Origin: an uncultured Clostridia bacterium
Lineage (GTDB): Bacteria; Bacillota_A; Clostridia; Oscillospirales; Oscillospiraceae
Assembly: GCA_949289625.1 (NCBI GenBank)
Contig: CASEPH010000218.1
Location: forward strand, 1 to 32,782
Direction: 5' to 3'
DNA length: 32,782 bases
The translations under genes were made by a program, and so were the position numbers. Position 1 is the first letter of the stretch. Each line of letters starts with the position of its first letter. Under the pieces are notes generated by a model. That model saw nothing but the letters and a program-made list of their open reading frames with translations. It ran no database searches and was not told the DNA's origin. Positions 7,507-15,552 of this stretch are shown here, piece by piece.

Positions 7507-8670
7507 TTACTTAATAATTCTCAGCCGGAGAACGCCTTCCAGCGCCCGGACATGCTCCAGGGTCTCATTTGTAATCACCTGGCTCAGGTCAATCAGCGTA
7601 TAGGCATAATTGCCCTTGGACTTATTGGTCATGTTTTCGATGTTGGCCCCCTCGCTGGAAAGCAGCGAAACGATGTTGGAGATCATCTTGGGGATGTTCC
7701 GGTGGATGATACCCAGCCGGGCCATGCCAGAACGAGCCATTTCCACGTTGGGCATGTTCACAGAGTTGCAGATATTACCGGTGAGCAGGTATTCCCGCAG
7801 CTCCTGGGCGGCCATAATGGCACAGTTCTCCTCGCTTTCGGGGGTAGAGGCGCCCAAATGGGGGATGGTGATGACGCCGGGGGTCCCTACCAGATCGTTG
7901 TTGGGGAAGTCGGTGACATACCGGGACACCTTGCCGCTCTTGATGGCCGCCAGCATATCTTTGTCGTCCACCAAACCGCCCCGGGCCAGGTTGATAATCC
8001 GGACACCGTGACGCATGGAGGAGATGGAGGTCTCGTCGATCATACCCTTGGTGGAGGGCAAGAGGGGAGAATGGATGGTGATGTAGTCGCTCATCTCGTA
8101 GATGGTCTTAAGATCCACGATCTTGACGGCGGAATTCATGACCAGGGCGTTCTGAACGGAGAGATAGGGGTCATAGCCATAGACGTTCATGCCCAGTTGA
8201 ATGGCGGCGTTGGCCACCTTGACGCCTACAGCACCCAGACCGATGACGCCCAAATTCTTGCCCATAATCTCAGGGCCCACAAACTGGCTCTTCTGCTTCT
8301 CCACCAGCTTTTCCACATCGCCGTCGGCATCGGTAAGATTCCAGCACCATTTGATGCCGCTGATGACGTCCCGGCTGGAGATGATCAATGCACCGATGAC
8401 CAGTTCCTTGACAGCGTTGGCATTGGCGCCGGGAGTATTAAACACCACGATTCCAGCTTCGGCGCACTTATCCAGCGGAATATTGTTGGTTCCGGCACCT
8501 GCCCGGGCAATGGCCCGGAGATTGGAGCCAAAGTTCATTTCATGGAGATCAGCGGAACGGACCAGAATGCCGTCGGGATTGTCGCTCTCGTTGGTGACAT
8601 TAAACTCTTTGGGGTCCAGCTGATTGAGCCCCAGGGGAGAAATCTTGTTCAGAGTTTGAATGGTATACAT
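7507..8670 (-). CDS. serA: D-3-phosphoglycerate dehydrogenase with ACT domain
   Basis: Oxidises 3-phosphoglycerate to 3-phosphohydroxypyruvate, the first step of serine synthesis. The 387 residues hold the substrate domain (ARAGAGTNNIPLDKC), the Rossmann NAD-binding domain with LGVIGLGAVG (about residue 145), the active-site Arg in INLARGG, the active-site His in PHLGAST (about residue 270), and a C-terminal ACT domain (about 318-387) that probably senses serine. The loop that normally carries the catalytic Glu (DVFxxEP in E. coli SerA) reads TDFPNNDL, with no obvious Glu. A related clade in Clostridia, as I recall it, looks similar. It lies 18 bases after serC in the same operon. Confidence 0.93.
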   Translation of the reverse strand: MYTIQTLNKISPLGLNQLDPKEFNVTNESDNPDGILVRSADLHEMNFGSNLRAIARAGAGTNNIPLDKCAEAGIVVFNTPGANANAVKELVIGALIISSRDVISGIKWCWNLTDADGDVEKLVEKQKSQFVGPEIMGKNLGVIGLGAVGVKVANAAIQLGMNVYGYDPYLSVQNALVMNSAVKIVDLKTIYEMSDYITIHSPLLPSTKGMIDETSISSMRHGVRIINLARGGLVDDKDMLAAIKSGKVSRYVTDFPNNDLVGTPGVITIPHLGASTPESEENCAIMAAQELREYLLTGNICNSVNMPNVEMARSGMARLGIIHRNIPKMISNIVSLLSSEGANIENMTNKSKGNYAYTLIDLSQVITNETLEHVRALEGVLRLRIIK

Positions 8671-8688
8671 ATGTCCTTCCTTCTTTCT

Positions 8689-9777
8689 TCAGTTGTTCTT
8701 GTCAAAGGTGCGGATAAAGTCACAGAGCTTTTCCACGCCCTCCATAGGCATGGCGTTGTAGATGGAGGCCCGCATACCTCCCACCTTCCGGTGCCCCTTC
8801 AGGTTGGAGAAACCGGCGGCGGTGGATTCTGCCACAAATTTGGCGTCCAGGTCGGCGTTCCCGGTGCGGAAGGTGACGTTCATGTCGGAACGGGACCCCG
8901 GCTGTGCGGCAGCAGTGAACAACTTGGAATTGTCGATCACATCGTAGAGCAGCTGTGCCTTCTGATGCTTGATCTTTTCCATGCCGGCAATGCCGCCCTG
9001 CTCCTCCAGCCAATCCAGCACCAGGCCCAGCATATAGATGCACCAGCAGGGCGGGGTGTTGTACATGGAGTCCTTCTCGATCATGGTTTTGTAGTTCATC
9101 ATCAGCGGGGTATAGGGCAGTTCGTTTCCAGCCAGTTCCTCCTTGATAATGACGACCGTCAAACCAGCAGGGGCCATATTTTTCTGGGCGCCGGCAAAAA
9201 TGATGCCGTATTTGCTCACATCCACCTGCCGGGAGAGAATGTCGGAGGACATGTCGCACACCAGCGGAATACTGCCGGTTTCGGGCACATACTGCCACTC
9301 CGTTCCGTAGATGGTGTTATTGGCACAGTAATAAAAATAGGAGGCGTCGGGGGAGATCTGAAGCTGATCCTGGGTGGGGATGTAAGTAAAGTCCTGATCC
9401 TCTGAGGAGGCGGCCAGCCGGATCTCGCCGTATTTTTTGGCCTCCTTATAGGCGATGGAGGCAAAGTTGCCGGTGACGGCATAATCGGCCTTGCCGGTTT
9501 TCCCAATCAGGTTCAGGGGAACCATGGAAAACTGGCTGGATGCACCGCCCTGGAGGAACAGAATTTTATAGCCCTCGGGAATATTCATCAAGCGGCGAAG
9601 CTTTGCCTGGGTATCGTCAAAGATCTTTTGAAACGCCTTGGAGCGGTGACTCATCTCCATGACTGACATGCCGCTGCCACCGTAGTTCATCATCTCCCGG
9701 GAGGCTCGCTCCAGAGCGGAAAGGGGAAGCATACTGGGACCGGCGGAGAAGTTGTAGATTCGATCATAAGCTGCCAT
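8689..9777 (-). CDS. serC: Phosphoserine aminotransferase
   Basis: A PLP enzyme that transaminates 3-phosphohydroxypyruvate to phosphoserine; it works with serA just downstream. From the ATG at 9777 the protein has 362 residues, the usual SerC length, starting DRIYNFSAGPSMLP. The PLP lysine is in FAGAQKNMAPAG. Other family marks are FLQGGASSQF and the GGMRASIYN segment near the end. The start is supported by AGGAGT 8 bases upstream; the open frame extends 30 codons further up, but that part overlaps the promoter. No serB is in the window. Expression comes from a perfect consensus promoter. Confidence 0.96.
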   Translation of the reverse strand: MAAYDRIYNFSAGPSMLPLSALERASREMMNYGGSGMSVMEMSHRSKAFQKIFDDTQAKLRRLMNIPEGYKILFLQGGASSQFSMVPLNLIGKTGKADYAVTGNFASIAYKEAKKYGEIRLAASSEDQDFTYIPTQDQLQISPDASYFYYCANNTIYGTEWQYVPETGSIPLVCDMSSDILSRQVDVSKYGIIFAGAQKNMAPAGLTVVIIKEELAGNELPYTPLMMNYKTMIEKDSMYNTPPCWCIYMLGLVLDWLEEQGGIAGMEKIKHQKAQLLYDVIDNSKLFTAAAQPGSRSDMNVTFRTGNADLDAKFVAESTAAGFSNLKGHRKVGGMRASIYNAMPMEGVEKLCDFIRTFDKNN

Positions 9778-9852
9778 AGATAGGTCACTCCTAAATGAAA
9801 GAAATATTGTGCCCCAGAAAAACAATTGTGCGCGAGAGGAGCACTGCCCTTT

Positions 9853-9881
9853 ATTATAATAAAGCAATACTCCGTTGTCAA
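9853..9881 (-). promoter_or_regulatory. Perfect consensus sigma-A promoter of serC-serA
   Basis: On the minus strand: TTGACA (9876-9881), 17-base spacer, TATAAT (9853-9858). Both hexamers are perfect. The leader to serC is only about 70 bases, too short for a T-box or most riboswitches. Confidence 0.88.
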
Positions 9882-9916
9882 TGCGGGGAGCACTGGGGAA
9901 ATACCCAAAGATGCAG

Positions 9917-9946
9917 TTGAAACGGCGAGCAATTTAGTGATATAAT
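9917..9946 (+). promoter_or_regulatory. Promoter of the hydrogenase-like sensor operon
   Basis: TTGAAA (9917-9922), 18-base spacer, TATAAT (9941-9946), with an extended -10 TG at 9938-9939. It diverges from the serC promoter; the two -35 elements are 35 bases apart. A small palindrome TGGG-6-CCCA (9894-9907) lies between them. Confidence 0.8.
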
Positions 9947-10019
9947 GTAAATTAAGTTTGGATGAACCGCCGGCAGCAGCTTGGAAGGGAGGCTGACGCC
10001 GGTCAGGGAGGATTGCACC

Positions 10020-10361
10020 ATGGAAATTGCGATTTTGCGGGATCTGTTGGAAGCCCAAGTCCTGTGCGGCGAAAGCCGGCTTCAGGAGGACGTGGAGAAG
10101 GTATTTGCTTGCGATATGATGAGCGATGTGTTGGCATGTCCCGATGAGATACACTGTCTTTTGACGGGACTCACCAACCAGCAGGTGATCCGCACGGCGG
10201 ACATGATGGACATTGGCCTGGTGATCTTCGTCCGGGGCAAATGTCTGCCGGAGGAGGTTGTGGAGATGGCACGCCAGAGAGATATGGTGGTCATGCGCAC
10301 CCGATGTCGGATGTTCACAGCATGCGGAAGGCTCTATGAAGCCGGGATGGGTATACGCTAA
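10020..10361 (+). CDS. DRTGG-domain protein (first copy)
   Basis: A 113-residue soluble protein related to DRTGG domains, which occur in phosphotransacetylase-like and signalling proteins and are thought to bind ligands. No catalytic motif is visible. The pattern LLTGLTNQQVIRTADMMDIGLVIFVRGK fits the core strand-helix-strand. It is the first gene of an operon whose third gene is a sensory-type [FeFe] hydrogenase homologue, and a second DRTGG-like protein follows at 12121. I chose the ATG at 10020 for its GGGAGG site; an upstream in-frame ATG at 9981 has none. A regulatory role in the hydrogenase cluster is inference. Confidence 0.8.
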   Translation: MEIAILRDLLEAQVLCGESRLQEDVEKVFACDMMSDVLACPDEIHCLLTGLTNQQVIRTADMMDIGLVIFVRGKCLPEEVVEMARQRDMVVMRTRCRMFTACGRLYEAGMGIR

Positions 10362-10373
10362 GGAGGAGCAGCA

Positions 10374-10808
10374 ATGGAGACAGTGAAGCTTACATATGAA
10401 ATTGACGGAGATAATTTTTCGGCAGCCGGGGAGGCGTCTACGGCGGTCAAACGGGTGCTGAAGAAGTTGAAGCTTCCGCCGGCCGTTGTCCGGCGGGCAG
10501 TGGTTTGCATGTACGAGGGTGAGATCAACATGGTCATTCACGCCGATGGCGGCCAGGCCTATCTGGACGTTGATGAGGAAAAGATCGTCATTCGGCTGGA
10601 GGACCGGGGACCCGGTATTCCGGATATCGACAAGGCCATGGAGGAAGGCTGGTCCACCGCCTCTTCCAGTGTGCGGGATATGGGTTTTGGCGCCGGTATG
10701 GGCCTGCCCAATATGAAGCGCAACTCCGACGAGATGAAGATCGAGACGGAGTTGGGGGTGGGCACTACGGTAACCATGGTCATTTATATTGGCGGTGAGG
10801 AAAAGTGA
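10374..10808 (+). CDS. Anti-sigma-type HATPase (ATP-binding protein)
   Basis: A 144-residue GHKL ATPase-fold protein of the serine kinase/anti-sigma-factor type. The N box is seen in CMYEGEINMVIHA, the G1 box in DRGPGIPD, and the G2 box in GFGAGMGLPNM. It has no phospho-acceptor His domain and no membrane segment. It follows the first DRTGG gene after 12 bases, and its TGA overlaps the GTG start of the hydrogenase-like gene. In this family such proteins bind or phosphorylate partner regulators. The likely partner is encoded by a neighbour, which is inference. Confidence 0.88.
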   Translation: METVKLTYEIDGDNFSAAGEASTAVKRVLKKLKLPPAVVRRAVVCMYEGEINMVIHADGGQAYLDVDEEKIVIRLEDRGPGIPDIDKAMEEGWSTASSSVRDMGFGAGMGLPNMKRNSDEMKIETELGVGTTVTMVIYIGGEEK

Positions 10809-12103
10809 AGCATTCGGTGATCTTTAACAAGGACCGCTGCACAGGCTGTACGGTTTGCGTGAAGGCCTGCCCCACGGAGGCCATTCGGGTGACCCGTAGC
10901 AAGGCCGTAATCTATGACGACCGGTGTATCGACTGTGGTCGGTGTGTCAGCGTCTGCCCCCACCATGCTTTTTCCGTGCGCTCCGACAGCTTGGAGAAGT
11001 TGAAGGAATTTAAATACAACATTGCCATTCCCGATACTATTTTTTATGGTCAGTTTAAGAACCTGTATGATATGAATATTGTCAACGAAGGCCTGATCCG
11101 GCTGGGATTTGACGATGTATATCCGGATGCCGTAGGAGCCGAGATGCTGTCAGACCTCTGGAAAAAGGACGGCACAAAGGTTTTTTCCGAGGAGATGACC
11201 AGGATCAGTTCGGAATGCCCGGCAGTGGTTCGACTCATTGCCATGGAGTACCAGGAGCTGATCCCCCATGTGGTGGATAGCCTCTGCTCCTTTGAAATCA
11301 CGGCAGTGGCTGCACGGAAAGAGGCGGTGAAAAAAACGGGGCTCCAGCCGGAGGAGATTGGGATCGGATTGATCTCCCCCTGCCCGGCGAAAAATACCCG
11401 GGTATATCGGCCCATTGGACTGGAAAAGCCGGTGGTGGATTATGCGCTGCCCATGAACGACATCTATGTGCGGCTGCTGAGTCCAATGAAGGAGGTCACG
11501 GACCCCAAGGACTATGTTCGAGCCGGCAAACTGGGCCTCAGCTGGGGCCGCAGCGGCGGCATGAGTGATATGTTTCCGGAGCGGGAGGCTTTGGCGGTGG
11601 ATGGTACGGAGAACGTGCTCCGGATTCTGAGCGAGATCGAGGATGAAAAGCTCAGCGAGGCGGAGCTGGTGGAACCGTCCATCTGTACCCAGGGCTGCTT
11701 TGGCGGCTGCTTGACGGTGGAGAATCCCTTTACCGCCAAGCTGCATATGCGTCGCCTGACCGACGGTCTTGAGACCCAGCGTCTGCATATGCCTGAGGAG
11801 TTGGAAGAACGGGTATCCTGGGACTTTGAGCTGGAGGAGATCAATACGGAGATCGCCGATACCATTGCCCAGGCCCTGCAAATTGAGGCGGCGGCAGAGC
11901 GCCTCTATAAGACTCTGCCGAAATTTGACTGTGGAAACTGCGGTGCCCCCTCATGCCGGGCCTTTTCCCGGGATGTGGCGGAAGGCTTTGCCGATGAGGG
12001 CGACTGCATTTTCAATATCATCCGAGCCATGCGAGAGGGCCGGAGCCATGAGGAGGAGTCCGACGAGTTCGTTCCGCCGCCCTACCGCAGGCCCCTGCCC
12101 TGA
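10805..12103 (+). CDS. Sensory-type [FeFe] hydrogenase homologue with ferredoxin and Fe-S domains
   Basis: A 432-residue protein starting at a GTG that overlaps the previous stop (GTGA). Residues about 1-55 are a two-cluster ferredoxin (Cys 12, 15, 18, 22 and 41, 44, 47, 51). The middle is the hydrogenase large-subunit C-terminal domain. Its P1 motif, TSCCP in catalytic enzymes, is SSECP: the cluster ligand remains but the proton-relay Cys is Glu. P2 is SPCPAKN. P3 is ICTQGCFGGC, keeping both cysteines. Near the end, FDCGNCGAPSC resembles the 4Fe-4S (Fes) domain of RnfB. This matches the putative sensory group C pattern, without a PAS domain. It is probably a redox or H2 sensor rather than an H2-evolving enzyme. 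Confidence 0.9.
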   Translation: MKHSVIFNKDRCTGCTVCVKACPTEAIRVTRSKAVIYDDRCIDCGRCVSVCPHHAFSVRSDSLEKLKEFKYNIAIPDTIFYGQFKNLYDMNIVNEGLIRLGFDDVYPDAVGAEMLSDLWKKDGTKVFSEEMTRISSECPAVVRLIAMEYQELIPHVVDSLCSFEITAVAARKEAVKKTGLQPEEIGIGLISPCPAKNTRVYRPIGLEKPVVDYALPMNDIYVRLLSPMKEVTDPKDYVRAGKLGLSWGRSGGMSDMFPEREALAVDGTENVLRILSEIEDEKLSEAELVEPSICTQGCFGGCLTVENPFTAKLHMRRLTDGLETQRLHMPEELEERVSWDFELEEINTEIADTIAQALQIEAAAERLYKTLPKFDCGNCGAPSCRAFSRDVAEGFADEGDCIFNIIRAMREGRSHEEESDEFVPPPYRRPLP

Positions 12104-12120
12104 GAGAAAGGAGCGTCAAT

Positions 12121-12450
12121 ATGACCGTCAAGGAACTCAGCGACAAGCTTGGGCTGACCGTATTTTACATGGAGGAAGAGGATCGGGAGATTGAGGGGGC
12201 CTACTGCGGAGACCTTTTGAGCTGGGTCATGGGCCGCTGCCCAGCGGATTCCGTCTGGGTTACGATCATGTCCAATCAGAACGTGGCGGCGGTGGCGGTG
12301 CTGTGTGATACGGCCTGCACGGTGCTCTCCGAGGGCGTCCAGCCCGACGCGGAACTGTTGGAGCGGGCGGAGAAGCAGGGCGTTACCCTTCTGGGCAGCG
12401 ACCTGGATGAATACCAGCTTTGCTGGCGCATCAAAGAGCTGCTTGGATGA
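12121..12450 (+). CDS. DRTGG-domain protein (second copy)
   Basis: A 109-residue soluble protein with the same fold pattern as the first DRTGG gene (YCGDLLSWVMGR, then VWVTIMSNQNVAAVAVL). An AAAGGAG site precedes its ATG, 17 bases after the hydrogenase-like stop. Its TGA overlaps the PHP gene start as ATGA. Nothing catalytic is visible. Having two non-identical DRTGG proteins flanking the ATPase and hydrogenase genes suggests they are components of one sensing complex, but that is inference. Confidence 0.8.
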   Translation: MTVKELSDKLGLTVFYMEEEDREIEGAYCGDLLSWVMGRCPADSVWVTIMSNQNVAAVAVLCDTACTVLSEGVQPDAELLERAEKQGVTLLGSDLDEYQLCWRIKELLG

Positions 12451-13160
12451 AGGTTTATTACGATCTGCATATACACTCCTGCCTTTCTCCCTGTGGTGCC
12501 GACGATATGACGCCCAACAATCTGGTCCATATGGCGGCCTTAGCGGGGCTGCAGGTGATTGCGGTGGCGGATCATAACACCACCAAAAATGTTCCTGCCG
12601 CCATGGCGGTGGGACAGCAGGCCGGGGTGCTGGTGGTTCCGGCCATGGAACTGACCACCAAGGAGGATATCCATGTACTGTGCCTGCTGCCGTCCCTGGA
12701 ACAGGCGGAGGCCTTTCGGCAGTATGTGTATGCCCGCCTGCCCCAACGGAAAAACCGGCCCAAGGCCTTCGGCCATCAGTATGTGATGGATGCCCAGGAT
12801 GAGATTCTGGAGGAGGAGGCTCAGCTGCTCTCCTTTGGTGCGGACATCGGCATCTATGAGGTGAAGGAACTTTTGGAGCAATATGAGGGCCTGGCGGTGC
12901 CGGCCCATATCGACCGGGCCAGCTATTCTCTCATCGGCGTGATGGGTCTGGTGGACCCGGAGATGGGGTTTTCGGTCTATGAGACCACCATCGCCTGTGA
13001 TCGGCAGGCTCTGATGGAGAAATACCATTTTACTGGGGGATTCCTCTCCAATTCCGATGCTCACGATCTGATCGCCATTCAGGACGGGGCCCGGACGCTG
13101 GAGATTTCTGCGTTGACGGCCCAAGGCGTCATTGACGCAGTGCGAAATTTAGGAAAATGA
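12447..13160 (+). CDS. PHP-domain metal-dependent phosphoesterase
   Basis: A 237-residue protein from the ATG at 12447, which overlaps the preceding stop by 4 bases. Metal-ligand motifs of the polymerase/histidinol-phosphatase superfamily are present: DLHIHS near the N-terminus, ADHNT, the Glu of PAMELTTKED with HVLCLL, the His of VPAHIDRASYS, and SDAHD near the end. It is likely a trinuclear metal phosphatase or phosphodiesterase. The natural substrate is unknown; related PHP proteins hydrolyse nucleotide or small phosphate esters. Its tight coupling to the sensor genes suggests it makes or removes a signal, which is inference. Confidence 0.88.
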   Translation: MKVYYDLHIHSCLSPCGADDMTPNNLVHMAALAGLQVIAVADHNTTKNVPAAMAVGQQAGVLVVPAMELTTKEDIHVLCLLPSLEQAEAFRQYVYARLPQRKNRPKAFGHQYVMDAQDEILEEEAQLLSFGADIGIYEVKELLEQYEGLAVPAHIDRASYSLIGVMGLVDPEMGFSVYETTIACDRQALMEKYHFTGGFLSNSDAHDLIAIQDGARTLEISALTAQGVIDAVRNLGK

Positions 13161-13170
13161 GGAAAAAGAA

Positions 13171-13374
13171 ATGCCGAAACGATTTTGGTGGTGGCTGTGG
13201 CTGGGCGGCCTGGTGCTGTGGAGCCTGATCCGGTTCCTGTGGCAGACTGCCAGCGGAAACAGCCGATTCCATACCGGTGCCACTGTGGCGATCTGTATTG
13301 TCCACGGCGTGGTGCTGGCAGGGATTATCGTGGCCGGCGTAATCGAGCGAAAAAGAAGGAAAGGAGTGGACTGA
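13171..13374 (+). CDS. Small two-helix membrane protein
   Basis: A 67-residue protein of unknown function with two likely membrane helices (about residues 5-24, very Trp-rich, and 37-58) and a basic C-terminal tail (ERKRRKG). A GAGGAAAAAG ribosome binding site precedes the ATG. It sits 10 bases after the PHP gene and 5 bases before the ABC exporter gene. Its position suggests co-expression with the exporter, perhaps as an accessory, but there is no domain evidence. Confidence 0.65.
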   Translation: MPKRFWWWLWLGGLVLWSLIRFLWQTASGNSRFHTGATVAICIVHGVVLAGIIVAGVIERKRRKGVD

Positions 13375-13379
13375 GTCCC

Positions 13380-15131
13380 ATGTCCATTTTTCGGCGGTTT
13401 GTCTCCTACTACAAACCATATAAAAACATCTTTATTATGGATACCATCTGCGCGGTACTGCTCAGCGTCATTGATCTGAGCTTCCCGCTGATCCTCCGGT
13501 GGCTGCCGGAGGGATTGTTCTCCGGTTCTGCGGCATCCATTCTGTCGGCCCTCCGGTGGCTGCTGCCGGCGCTGCTGGCCTGGTATATCCTCCGGGCCCT
13601 GTGCCAGTTCTATGTGACCTCCTACGGCCACATTATGGGCACCCGGATGGAGACGGATATGCGGCAGGATCTGTTTGACAAATATATGTCCCTGAGCTAT
13701 TCCTATTACGACCGAAACAACACCGGAGAAATGATGAGCCGGTTGGTCTCTGATTTGTTCGACATTTCGGAACTGGCTCACCATGGCCCGGAAAATCTGC
13801 TGCTTTGTTCCCTGAAGATCATCGGCAGCTTTGTGCTGCTGCTGCTCATCAACGTGCCCATGACCTTGTGCCTGCTGGCAGTGACTCTGGTACTGGTGGT
13901 ATTTACCATTGTGCGTCAGACCAAAATGCAGAAGATTTTTACGGACAATCGGGAGCGCATCGCCGAAGTCAATGCCGGGGTCCAAAATTCTCTGGCAGGC
14001 ATTCGGGTGGTGAAAACCTTCGCCACGGAGGACGGAGAAAAACAAAACTTCCACAAGGCCAACGGCCGGTATCGGGCTTCCAAAGAGAAGAGCTATATGG
14101 CAATGGGCGTGTTCCATGGGGGCAGCAATTTCCTCCAGGGGATGCTCTATGTGGTGATCGTGGTATCCGGGGGCTTTTTTATCGCTAAGGGCTCCCTGGC
14201 GGTGGAGGATCTGGCCATCTATGCCCTGTACATCTCCATTTTTATCAGTCCCATTACCCAGCTCATGGATTTTACGGAAATGCTGCAAAAGGGTTACGCC
14301 GGATTTAAGCGGTTTCATCAGATCATGGAGCTGGAGCCGGAGATTCGGGAAAAGCCCGACGCCAAGGAACTGGGCGTCGTAAAGGGCGACGTGGAATACC
14401 GGGAAGTGTCCTTCTCCTACGACGAAAAGGAGCAGGTGCTTTCCCATTTGAACATTCGAATTCCGGCCGGTAGCACCTGCGCGCTGGTGGGACCCTCCGG
14501 CGGTGGAAAGACCACCATCTGCTCCCTGCTGCCCCGATTCTACGATGTGGACGCTGGCAGTATCCTAGTGGACGGGCAGGATGTTCGGGATCTGAAGCTC
14601 CGGTCTCTGCGGGAAGCCATCGGCATTGTGCAGCAGGATGTGTATATCTTTGCGGGCACCATCCGGGAAAATATTGCCTACGGCAAAAAAACTGCCACCC
14701 AAGAGGAGATCGAAGCCGCTGCGAAAAGCGCCAACATCCACGACTTTATCATGGGCCTGGAGGACGGCTACGACACCTATGTGGGCGAGCGGGGTACCCG
14801 GCTTTCCGGGGGACAGAAGCAACGGATCGCCATTGCCCGGGTATTTTTGAAAAATCCCCCCATTCTTATTCTGGACGAAGCCACCTCCGCCTTGGACAAC
14901 GAATCGGAGAAGCACATCCAGGAGGCCCTGGATCGGCTCAGCGTGGGCCGGACCACCGTGGTCATCGCCCATCGGCTCAGCACCATTCGCGGGGCAGAGA
15001 AGATCATCGTTATTGACGAAGGCGGCGTGGTGGAGCAGGGAAATCACCATGAGCTTATGGCTGTAAATGGAATCTATGCCCGGTATTTCAATATGCAGTT
15101 TGAGGGCCTGGGAATCCAGGTGGATGCGTAA
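13380..15131 (+). CDS. ABC exporter, fused membrane and ATPase domains
   Basis: A 583-residue half-transporter that would work as a homodimer or pair with another half. The N-terminal about 320 residues form six membrane helices (ABC_membrane type I exporter fold). The ATPase domain follows with Walker A GPSGGGKTT, signature LSGGQKQR, Walker B ILILDEATSALD and the H-loop IAHRLST. Substrates in this family range from lipids and drugs to peptides, and no peptidase domain is present. The ATG at 13380 lies 14 bases after an AAAGGAG site, a slightly long spacing; the frame is open further upstream but without a better start. No partner half-transporter adjoins it. Confidence 0.93.
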   Translation: MSIFRRFVSYYKPYKNIFIMDTICAVLLSVIDLSFPLILRWLPEGLFSGSAASILSALRWLLPALLAWYILRALCQFYVTSYGHIMGTRMETDMRQDLFDKYMSLSYSYYDRNNTGEMMSRLVSDLFDISELAHHGPENLLLCSLKIIGSFVLLLLINVPMTLCLLAVTLVLVVFTIVRQTKMQKIFTDNRERIAEVNAGVQNSLAGIRVVKTFATEDGEKQNFHKANGRYRASKEKSYMAMGVFHGGSNFLQGMLYVVIVVSGGFFIAKGSLAVEDLAIYALYISIFISPITQLMDFTEMLQKGYAGFKRFHQIMELEPEIREKPDAKELGVVKGDVEYREVSFSYDEKEQVLSHLNIRIPAGSTCALVGPSGGGKTTICSLLPRFYDVDAGSILVDGQDVRDLKLRSLREAIGIVQQDVYIFAGTIRENIAYGKKTATQEEIEAAAKSANIHDFIMGLEDGYDTYVGERGTRLSGGQKQRIAIARVFLKNPPILILDEATSALDNESEKHIQEALDRLSVGRTTVVIAHRLSTIRGAEKIIVIDEGGVVEQGNHHELMAVNGIYARYFNMQFEGLGIQVDA

Positions 15132-15145
15132 AGGAGCGTGAAACC

Positions 15146-15505
15146 GTGGGAAATCAGACCTTTGTGGGCCATACGGTGCGGATCACCGTGGTGAAGGTGG
15201 CCTGCTATACCGACCTGGCGGAAAAATACAATCAGGTTCGGCCCGGAGCGCCGGAGGGTGCTGTGGAGCCCTGTAACTTTTTTCGGGAGGGTATGGTGTT
15301 TGAGGTGACGCTAAATCCTTTTGAAAACTGTAAACCAGAGGGCTTCTGCGACTGGGCATGGGCGGACATCTGGAAGGATTGCCTGCTGGTCTGCGACCGG
15401 GCGGGCTTTGCCCCAGGTGACGATGTGAAAAGTCTCAAGCCCCACTTTACCTGCTGCACCGACGGCCTTCGCCCGGTGACGTTTATGATTGAAGCCATCG
15501 CATAA
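15146..15505 (+). CDS. TIGR04076 family protein
   Basis: A 119-residue small soluble protein starting with GTG, with AAGGAG nine bases upstream. Its signature EGFCDWAWADIWKD, and the C-terminal CCTDGLRPVTF, match what I know of the TIGR04076 family, whose function is not known. It has eight cysteines, suggesting redox or metal chemistry. It is the last gene before a strong terminator and follows the ABC exporter by 14 bases. Confidence 0.85.
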   Translation: MGNQTFVGHTVRITVVKVACYTDLAEKYNQVRPGAPEGAVEPCNFFREGMVFEVTLNPFENCKPEGFCDWAWADIWKDCLLVCDRAGFAPGDDVKSLKPHFTCCTDGLRPVTFMIEAIA

Positions 15506-15510
15506 CAAGA

Positions 15511-15545
15511 AACACGCAGTCCGAAGCTAGCGGACTGCGTGTTTT
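15511..15545 (+). terminator. Strong terminator of the sensor/ABC operon
   Basis: Perfect 13-bp stem AACACGCAGTCCG (15511-15523) / CGGACTGCGTGTT (15531-15543), 7-base loop, followed by T. It lies just after the TIGR04076 gene. Confidence 0.88.
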
Positions 15546-15552
15546 TGAAACA

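Noticed and set aside
7552..9405. A 617-codon open frame on the plus strand
   Set aside because: It is antisense to serA and serC, His/Gly/Val-rich without any family motif; it is a mirror of their codon bias.
9778..9852. T-box or serine riboswitch before serC
   Set aside because: The predicted leader is about 70 bases and no T-box motif or terminator/antiterminator pair was seen.
10805..12103. Catalytic H2-evolving hydrogenase
   Set aside because: The proton-relay Cys is missing and no electron-transfer subunits or maturases are nearby; the cluster looks regulatory.
13149..14447. A 432-codon open frame on the minus strand
   Set aside because: It is antisense to the ABC exporter and the small membrane protein and shows no domain or ribosome binding site.
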